Below, piece by piece: positions 1 through 4,308 of a DNA stretch of 5,008 nucleotides. The stretch spans positions 1 to 5,008 of the forward strand of contig JAZGAA010000045.1 in assembly GCA_036444215.1 (NCBI GenBank), in the 5' to 3' direction. The position numbers and the translations under genes were made by a program. The stretch is from CAJVXI01 sp036444215 (lineage in GTDB: Bacteria; Patescibacteriota; Minisyncoccia; UBA6257; UBA9933). The first letter of the stretch is position 1. Every line of letters begins with the position of its first letter. The notes beneath the pieces were generated by a model, which did not search any database, was not told the DNA's origin, and saw nothing but the letters and a program-made list of their open reading frames with translations.

Positions 1-112
1 AAACGAGCACTCATCTATTACAAACAGAATTGGAGGTCACCGTTTGCGGCTCCATTGGTGGTAAAAACTTAAAACTAAAAAAACTTAAAGACTAAAATAC
101 TAAATAATATTA
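1..112 (+). other. Lead-in to murB; possible 3' end of an upstream gene, unresolved
   Basis: All three plus-strand frames are open from the window edge: one to a TAA at 70-72, one to a TAA at 62-64, and one to a TAA at 93-95. All minus-strand frames hit stops, so a divergent gene is unlikely. The frame ending at 93-95 reads ...LEVTVCGSIGGKN and has the Lys-rich tail typical of the other genes here, so it is the best candidate for the end of an upstream gene lying 17 bases before murB. I do not recognise the product. From about 62 the sequence is almost pure A/T. I see no Shine-Dalgarno sequence before the murB ATG, no convincing promoter and no terminator hairpin with a T-tract. Confidence 0.25.
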
Positions 113-1129
113 ATGTTTCAGCGCAACATTCTTCTTGGTCAATATAGTAGTTTCAAAATTGGCGGACCAGCTAAATATTTTTTTGAAGCGAAAAGCGTAG
201 AGGAAATTATAAAAGCGTTTAAGGAGTGGCGCCGGCTTGCCCCGCACCGAAACGAAGTTTCTGATGCCGGGGTTTTTATTTTAGGCGGAGGAACAAATAT
301 TTTGTTTAGCGACAAAGGATTTGATGGTTTAGTTATAAAACCCGATATTAAATTTATTAAAGGCGATAGTTGTTTATTAAGGGTTGGCGCCGGCGTCTCA
401 ATAACTCAATTACTTAATTACTCAATAACTAAAAACTTGTCCGGATTAGAGTGGGCGGCCGGCATTCCTGGAACAGTTGGTGGAGCAGTCAGAGGCAATG
501 CCGGCGCTTTTGGCGGTGAAACAAGAGATGTGGTCGCAGAAGTTTCTAGTTTGGATATTTTCAAAGCGCAATTGAAAATTAAAAAAAGAAAAGTGGCTGC
601 TTGTTGTTTTGGTTACCGTTCAAGTATTTTCAAAAAGACAGGGATAAGGGAGATTATTACAGAGGTTGTTTTTAAGTTGAAAAAAAGAGATAAAAAATCA
701 ATAAGAAAAATTATTGAAAGAAACATCAATTATCGCAAAAAACAGCATCCGCTTAAGTATCCAAATATTGGCAGTATTTTTAAGAATGTGGATATCGCTA
801 ATCTTCACGAATATAAAAATTCGTTCACCCGCCAAAATTTTGCTTCGCAAAAATTAGGCGGGCGGGTATTCGCGAATAAATTAGTGCCTATTAACGATAA
901 CAGAATTCCGGCGGCTTATTTAATTTCCGAAGCTGGTTTAAAAGGAGTTTCCTGCGGTGGAGCAATAGTATCGCCCAAACACCCTAATTTTATTGTTAAT
1001 TTTTCAGATGCTACGGCATCAGATGTTAAAAATTTGATTAAATTAATAAAAAAAGAAGTTTATAAAAAATTTAAAATTAAATTAGAAGAAGAAATAACAT
1101 ATTCGGAGTTATCCACAGTTTACATTTAA
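113..1129 (+). CDS. murB: UDP-N-acetylenolpyruvoylglucosamine reductase (MurB)
   Basis: MurB is a cytoplasmic FAD enzyme that reduces UDP-GlcNAc-enolpyruvate with NADPH to UDP-N-acetylmuramate, the second committed step of peptidoglycan precursor synthesis. The 338-residue product shows the family landmarks in order: SSFKIGGPA (12-20), the FAD-binding GGGTNILFSDKGFDG (58-72), GIPGTVGGAVRGNAGAFGGE (117-136), FGYRSSIF with the conserved Tyr/Arg (166-173), GSIFKN carrying the probable proton-donating Ser221, AGLKG (274-278), KHPNFIVN (289-296), and a C-terminal EEE (325-327) where the family has its catalytic Glu. It is longer than usual. About seven extra residues lie near 43-53 and a long spacer lies at 226-267, and both coincide with palindromic DNA. 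The ATG at 113 is kept because the SFKIGG motif starts 12 residues in, as in homologues. It has no visible Shine-Dalgarno sequence, so initiation may be leaderless or driven by the A/T-rich leader. No clear terminator follows. Confidence 0.96.
   Translation: MFQRNILLGQYSSFKIGGPAKYFFEAKSVEEIIKAFKEWRRLAPHRNEVSDAGVFILGGGTNILFSDKGFDGLVIKPDIKFIKGDSCLLRVGAGVSITQLLNYSITKNLSGLEWAAGIPGTVGGAVRGNAGAFGGETRDVVAEVSSLDIFKAQLKIKKRKVAACCFGYRSSIFKKTGIREIITEVVFKLKKRDKKSIRKIIERNINYRKKQHPLKYPNIGSIFKNVDIANLHEYKNSFTRQNFASQKLGGRVFANKLVPINDNRIPAAYLISEAGLKGVSCGGAIVSPKHPNFIVNFSDATASDVKNLIKLIKKEVYKKFKIKLEEEITYSELSTVYI
240..272. repeat. Imperfect palindrome inside murB, element 1
   Basis: CCCCG (240-244) pairs with CGGGG (268-272), then CA with TG, and the inner arms GAAAC (249-253) and GTTTC (257-261) pair perfectly around the loop GAA. 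There are two one-base bulges and one mismatch. The stretch is strikingly GC-rich against the A/T-rich gene. It encodes APHRNEVSDAG (residues 43-53), between the helix ending in KEWRR and the strand FILGGG, where MurB proteins normally have a short turn. I infer an in-frame inserted or acquired palindromic element. The alternative is a chance hairpin. Confidence 0.5.
828..862. repeat. Near-perfect palindrome inside murB, element 2
   Basis: Two 16-nt arms (828-843 and 847-862) flank the loop TTC and match at 14 of 16 positions: CCCGCC pairs with GGCGGG outside and TTTTGC with GCAAAA inside. The arms can be extended outward if the duplicated GGCG at 857-864 is bulged, because TTCG/CGAA tracts lie further out on both sides (821-827 and 867-877). 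It encodes residues 239-250 (TRQNFASQKLGG), inside the over-long spacer between the Ser221 motif and the C-terminal AGLKG motif. On the minus strand its loop is GAA within CGAAG, the same core as the element at 240-272. Confidence 0.6.
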
Positions 1130-1134
1130 TTTAA

Positions 1135-1164
1135 TTGTTCTAAAATAAATAATAAGAATATAAA
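1135..1164 (+). promoter_or_regulatory. Candidate promoter for the basic small protein gene
   Basis: TTGTTC (1135-1140) and TATAAA (1159-1164) are separated by 18 bases and would start transcription near 1171, leaving a leader of roughly 100 bases. The region is so A/T-rich that such matches arise easily, so this is only a candidate. Read-through from murB is equally possible because no terminator is visible after murB. Confidence 0.25.
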
Positions 1165-1180
1165 AATTATAAAAAGTTGT

Positions 1181-1205
1181 TGTGGTTGAGTGGTCGACAA
1201 TCACA
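1181..1205 (+). other. Hairpin in the leader of the small basic gene
   Basis: TGTGGTTG (1181-1188) pairs with CAATCACA (1198-1205) over eight base pairs, one of them G-U, closing a nine-base loop that contains most of a GTCGAC palindrome. It is the only GC-containing patch in this A/T-rich intergenic stretch. The nearest T-run (1221-1226) begins 15 bases after the stem, too far for a normal intrinsic terminator, so it may be a leader structure. The function is unknown. Confidence 0.35.
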
Positions 1206-1227
1206 CTTAACATAAAATAATTTTTTA

Positions 1228-1260
1228 CCTGTAATATTAAGTTTAATAAAGTATTGCAGG
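1228..1260 (+). promoter_or_regulatory. Hairpin sequestering the ribosome binding site
   Basis: CCTGTAATA (1228-1236) pairs with TATTGCAGG (1252-1260) over nine base pairs with a single U-G wobble, and two further pairs (1237-1238 with 1250-1251) can form inside. The 3' arm contains the AGG of the Shine-Dalgarno sequence, so folding would hide it. The 5' arm can instead join a competing stem, because CTTAACAT (1206-1213) pairs with ATATTAAG (1234-1241) with one mismatch. The two folds exclude each other, as expected of a translational switch. This is an inference from pairing alone. Confidence 0.42.
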
Positions 1261-1262
1261 AA
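1258..1262 (+). promoter_or_regulatory. Shine-Dalgarno sequence of the small basic gene
   Basis: AGGAA lies 7 bases before the ATG at 1270. It is the only clear, well-placed Shine-Dalgarno sequence in the window and fixes the start of this 36-codon gene. Its first three bases are part of the hairpin at 1228-1260. Confidence 0.7.
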
Positions 1263-1269
1263 CGCTAAA

Positions 1270-1380
1270 ATGGCAAAAAGAAGAAAAAAAGCAGCCAAGA
1301 AGGCAACAAAAAAAAGAAAAGCTACAAAAAAGAGAAAGACCACGAAAAAGAAAGCAACAAAAAGGAAGAAGAAAAGATAA
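1270..1380 (+). CDS. Tiny Lys/Arg-rich histone-H1-tail-like protein
   Basis: The 36-residue product begins MAKRRKKAAKKATKK and ends KRKKKR. It consists of 18 Lys, 6 Arg, 6 Ala, 5 Thr and the initiator Met, with no acidic or hydrophobic core residues. It therefore cannot fold as a globular domain and is expected to bind nucleic acid by charge, like the Lys/Ala-rich tails of bacterial histone-H1-like proteins. Support for a real gene is a well-spaced Shine-Dalgarno sequence, an ATG start, a TAA stop, and a strong terminator beginning 10 bases after the stop. A role in nucleoid compaction or rRNA binding is an inference. An artefact of an A-rich purine run is the alternative, but that would not explain the flanking signals. 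Confidence 0.72.
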   Translation: MAKRRKKAAKKATKKRKATKKRKTTKKKATKRKKKR

Positions 1381-1390
1381 ATTTCTTTTT

Positions 1391-1432
1391 ACCCCGTTAG
1401 ATAAACACAATTGTCATCTAACGGGGTTTTTT
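1391..1432 (+). terminator. Strong intrinsic terminator
   Basis: A perfect 12-bp stem pairs ACCCCGTTAGAT (1391-1402) with ATCTAACGGGGT (1416-1427) around a 13-base loop, and is followed by a run of six T (1427-1432). It ends the transcript of the small basic gene. The minus-strand side lacks a T-tract next to the stem, so it should act only in the plus direction. Its loop and 3' flank carry the promoter for hpf. Confidence 0.93.
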
Positions 1433-1439
1433 GTATAAT
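1411..1439 (+). promoter_or_regulatory. Near-consensus promoter for hpf-secA, nested in the terminator
   Basis: TTGTCA (1411-1416, five of six matches to TTGACA) and a perfect TATAAT (1434-1439) are 17 bases apart, the optimal spacing. The -35 box sits in the terminator loop. Transcription starting about seven bases after the -10 box would begin at or next to the A of the hpf ATG (1446), predicting a leaderless mRNA. That agrees with the absence of any Shine-Dalgarno sequence before hpf. Confidence 0.75.
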
Positions 1440-1445
1440 TAAACC

Positions 1446-1772
1446 ATGAAAATAATAATTAAAGCAACGAAGCTGGATTTAACCCCGGCAATTTATGAGT
1501 ATATTGAAGAAAAAATCGGCCCACTTAACCGTTTTATTAAAAGATTTGAAGCCAAAAGCGAAGTTAAAGTTGAGGTTGAGATAGCTCGGTCAACAAAACA
1601 CCATAAACACGGCAATATCTTTTGCGCTGAAGCAAATATGCATCTGCCGGGTAAAGTTTTAAGGGCTGAGCATTCTGATTGGGATATTAGAGTTGCAATT
1701 AATAATATCAAAAATAAACTTCAGCAGGAAATAAAAAAGTATAAAGAGAAGAGGATAGGGCGAAATAAATAA
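1446..1772 (+). CDS. hpf: Ribosome hibernation-promoting factor, short HPF/RaiA family
   Basis: This protein belongs to the HPF/RaiA (YfiA, sigma-54 modulation) family, which binds the 30S decoding region between A and P sites and silences ribosomes in stationary phase or stress. The 108-residue product has the family's single alpha/beta domain. It opens with MKIIIKATKLDLTPAIYEYI, continues with the alternating Val/Glu strand VKVEVEIAR (40-48), and carries the diagnostic LPGKVLRAEHSDWDIRVAI (67-85) followed by the basic helix KLQQEIKKYK (91-100). It lacks the C-terminal dimerisation domain of long HPF, so it is a short form. The HHKHG patch (52-56) adds positive charge in a loop. The start is set by the adjacent promoter and conserved N-terminus, and translation is probably leaderless. 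secA begins two bases after its stop, suggesting an operon with translational coupling. Confidence 0.93.
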   Translation: MKIIIKATKLDLTPAIYEYIEEKIGPLNRFIKRFEAKSEVKVEVEIARSTKHHKHGNIFCAEANMHLPGKVLRAEHSDWDIRVAINNIKNKLQQEIKKYKEKRIGRNK

Positions 1773-1774
1773 AT

Positions 1775-4300
1775 ATGTTAAAATTTTTAACCAATATTTT
1801 TGGCAGCAAGCAGAATTTTACGCCTCTTGTAGAGGCGATTAATAGTTTTGAGCCCGATTTAGAAAAATTAACAGATGAAGAATTAAGGACTAAAAGCGAA
1901 GAATTAAAAAAAAGCGTTTCTTCTATTGATAATTCCAATCTTGATGATTTGCTTCCAGAGGCCTTTGCTTTGGTGCGGGAAGCTGCCAAACGAACGCTTA
2001 ATCAGCGCCATTTTGACGTTCAATTAATAGGCGGCATTATTCTTCATCAAGGGAAAATTGCCGAGATGCTTACCGGAGAGGGGAAAACTTTGGCTGCTAC
2101 GGCGCCGGCTTATTTAAATGCTTTAACCGGAAAAGGAGTTCATATTGTTACGGTAAACGATTATTTGGCAAAGCGTGATGCGGTTTGGATGGGACAAATT
2201 TATCGCGCTCTTGGATTTTCTGTTGCTTGCCTTGTGCATCAGGAAGCGTATTTATATGACCCTGAATATCAAATTGAAGAATCCGAAGACAAAGATAAAG
2301 AGCGTGATATTTTAGGTAGTTTCAAGATTGTTCAGGACTTTTTACGGCCAATTAGTCGTCAGGAGGCCTATCAGGCCGATATTCTTTACGGCACCAATCA
2401 TGAGTTTGGCTTTGATTTTCTTCGCGATAATTTAACTTACCGCTTAAAAGAGCAGGCTCAAGGCAATAAACACAATTATGCGATTATTGACGAGGTTGAC
2501 AGTATTTTAATTGATGAGGCCAGAACTCCGCTGATTATTGCGGCGCCGGACGCCGAATCCAGCGACCACTACCGTCTTTTTACACGAGTTGTGGAACGAC
2601 TTAAGAAAGAAGATGATTATTTGGTTGATGAAAAAGCGAAATCCGTCAGTATTACCGACCATGGAATTGATGAGGTTGAGAAGATTCTTAATCTTGAAAA
2701 CTTTTATGGGCCGGAGAATTTTCGTTTAGTTCACTATTTGGAAGAGTCATTGCGCGCCAAGGCGCTGTTTCATCGTGATAAGAATTATGTCGTGAAAAAT
2801 GGCGAAGTAATAATCGTTGATGAATTTACCGGTCGGATGATGCACGGCCGCAGGTATTCAGGCGGACTTCATCAGGCAATTGAAGCCAAAGAAGGCGTGG
2901 CTATTAAGCAGGAATCCAAAACATTTGCCCAAATTACCATTCAGAATTATTTTCGTTTATACCAAAAAATTGCCGGAATGACCGGTACGGCCCAAACTTC
3001 TGCTGAGGAATTTCATAAAGTTTATAATTTAGAAGTAGTCAGTATTCCGCCAAATAAACCGATGATTAGACAAGATTTGCCTGATTTTATTTATAAGAAT
3101 CTTGAGGCAAAATATCGGGCAGCAATTAATGAAATTAAAGAGCGGCACTCAATCGGACAGCCGATTTTAGTAGGCACTGCCTCAATTGAGAAAAATGAAA
3201 TTTTATCCGACTTATTAAAACAAGCCGGTATTCCTCATGAAATATTAAATGCCAAAAATCATGAACGAGAAGGCGCGATTATTGCCCAGGCAGGAAAGCC
3301 GGGAGCCGTTACCATTGCCACTAATATGGCGGGCAGGGGAGTGGATATTGTTTTAGGCGGCAATCCAGCTGACCCGCTAGAAGCCCAGAAGATAAAAGAA
3401 ATCGGAGGGCTTCATATTATTGGTACCGAACGGCACGAGGCGCGGCGAATTGACAATCAGCTTCGGGGAAGAAGCGGCCGGCAGGGAGATGCCGGCTCTT
3501 CTCAATTCTTTCTGTCTTTGGAAGATGATTTGCTTCGGATTTTTGGCGGTGAAAAAATAAAATCCTTTATGGAAAGATTTAATCTGCCGGAGGACCAGCC
3601 GATTGAATCAAAATTAGTTTCTAAAGTTGTTAATGAAGCCCAAAAAAAGATTGAGGGGTTGAATTTTGATGCCCGGAAACATCTTCTGGATTTTGACGAC
3701 GTTTTAAACAAGCAGAGAACTGCGGTTTATTTAAAGCGGCAGGCTATTTTAGAGACGCAAGATTTCAGCGGAGTTTTAAAAGAAATTATTCTTAACGCTT
3801 TTGAAAGAATTAAAAATCAGGTGCCTGATGAAGAAAAGCAAAAAAAGATATTAACGGAAGTCGGTATAATAGAAGTTCAATCTATTGAAAATAAAATCAA
3901 AAACCTCGTTAAAGATTCCCCTGAGCAGATTAAAATGAAAGTTTTAGGAGTTCTTGATATGCTCTGGATGGGACACTTGGAAAATATGGAGGCCTTGGCC
4001 GAGTCAGTCCGGCTTCGGGCTTACGGCCAACATGATCCTTTAGTGGAATATCGAAATGAAGGTCGCCGTTTATTCAAGGATTTATTTGTTAATTTTGAGG
4101 GCTGGATATTCAGCAATATCTTCAAAACACGGACTAATACGGACTATACACAGACCAACGCAGAAGGTAGTCTGCATAAGTCTGTGTCAAGTCAGTATAA
4201 GTCAGCGTCTAGGAAGGTGGGCCGCAACGACCCCTGTTATTGCGGAGCCAAAAAACCGGACAATAAGCCGGTAAAATTCAAACATTGCCACGGAAAATAA
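1775..4300 (+). CDS. secA: Preprotein translocase ATPase SecA
   Basis: SecA is the cytoplasmic motor that drives unfolded preproteins through the SecYEG channel by ATP hydrolysis. The 841-residue product shows Walker A GEGKT (101-105), FGFDFLRDNL (211-220), Walker B DEVD (239-242) followed by LIDEARTPLII, the preprotein-binding domain from about 226 to 365, GGLHQAIEAKEGV (363-375), MTGTA (402-406), motif V NMAGRGVDI (517-525), and motif VI QLRGRSGRQGD (562-572). The helical scaffold/wing region follows to about 784, with YGQHDPLVEYRNEG (750-763). A flexible linker (785-815) leads to the tail VGRNDPCYCG...KHCHGK. Oddities: an acidic extra segment at about 158-197, Val523 where most SecA have Thr in motif V, a zinc motif with a widened spacing, and a linker encoded by palindromic DNA. 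Its start is two bases after the hpf stop with no well-placed Shine-Dalgarno sequence, suggesting coupled translation. E. coli SecA has 901 residues, so the length is ordinary. Confidence 0.99.
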   Translation: MLKFLTNIFGSKQNFTPLVEAINSFEPDLEKLTDEELRTKSEELKKSVSSIDNSNLDDLLPEAFALVREAAKRTLNQRHFDVQLIGGIILHQGKIAEMLTGEGKTLAATAPAYLNALTGKGVHIVTVNDYLAKRDAVWMGQIYRALGFSVACLVHQEAYLYDPEYQIEESEDKDKERDILGSFKIVQDFLRPISRQEAYQADILYGTNHEFGFDFLRDNLTYRLKEQAQGNKHNYAIIDEVDSILIDEARTPLIIAAPDAESSDHYRLFTRVVERLKKEDDYLVDEKAKSVSITDHGIDEVEKILNLENFYGPENFRLVHYLEESLRAKALFHRDKNYVVKNGEVIIVDEFTGRMMHGRRYSGGLHQAIEAKEGVAIKQESKTFAQITIQNYFRLYQKIAGMTGTAQTSAEEFHKVYNLEVVSIPPNKPMIRQDLPDFIYKNLEAKYRAAINEIKERHSIGQPILVGTASIEKNEILSDLLKQAGIPHEILNAKNHEREGAIIAQAGKPGAVTIATNMAGRGVDIVLGGNPADPLEAQKIKEIGGLHIIGTERHEARRIDNQLRGRSGRQGDAGSSQFFLSLEDDLLRIFGGEKIKSFMERFNLPEDQPIESKLVSKVVNEAQKKIEGLNFDARKHLLDFDDVLNKQRTAVYLKRQAILETQDFSGVLKEIILNAFERIKNQVPDEEKQKKILTEVGIIEVQSIENKIKNLVKDSPEQIKMKVLGVLDMLWMGHLENMEALAESVRLRAYGQHDPLVEYRNEGRRLFKDLFVNFEGWIFSNIFKTRTNTDYTQTNAEGSLHKSVSSQYKSASRKVGRNDPCYCGAKKPDNKPVKFKHCHGK
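4127..4208. repeat. Compound palindrome encoding the SecA C-terminal linker
   Basis: Arms of 39 bases (4127-4165 and 4170-4208) around the spacer GGTA are complementary at 29 of 39 positions. Each arm is itself periodic at 10-11 bases: the left arm has GGACTAATAC, GGACTATACA and CAGACCAACG, and the right arm has GTCTGCATAA, GTCTGTGTCAA, GTCAGTATAA and GTCAGCGT. It starts on a codon boundary and encodes residues 785-811, a Thr/Ser/Asn/Gln-rich stretch that forms the whole linker between the SecA core and its zinc-binding tail. The pattern looks like a dispersed intergenic repeat captured in frame. No mobile-element genes are present. Confidence 0.7.
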
Positions 4301-4308
4301 AGAGAAGT

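Noticed and set aside
1181..1226. The hairpin at 1181-1205 followed by T-run 1221-1226 as a murB terminator
   Set aside because: The T-run begins 15 bases after the stem, and the stem is weak with a nine-base loop, so it does not fit an intrinsic terminator.
1171..1260. tRNA or other structured RNA gene in the murB downstream gap
   Set aside because: No cloverleaf, T-loop GTTCGA-like motif or acceptor pairing could be found; only the leader hairpins described are supported.
1493..1989. Minus-strand open frames overlapping hpf and the start of secA
   Set aside because: They are shadows of well-supported plus-strand genes, with Ser/Leu-rich compositions typical of antisense frames, no start signals and no family resemblance.
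2366..2378. GGCCT/AGGCC hairpin in secA
   Set aside because: A 5-bp stem in a conserved coding motif (EAYQAD) with no accompanying extra residues; chance.
2538..2729. Short plus-strand frame inside secA
   Set aside because: It lies in another frame of a conserved region of secA with no ribosome binding site; coding shadow.
4105..4120. GATATT/AATATC inverted repeat with a 4-base loop just before the SecA linker palindrome
   Set aside because: It encodes ordinary helical residues (WIFSNIF), is short and A/T-rich, and is expected by chance at this composition.
4056..4274. Short plus-strand frame over the secA 3' end
   Set aside because: It is an out-of-frame reading of the secA tail, including the palindromic linker; the SecA frame keeps the zinc motif.
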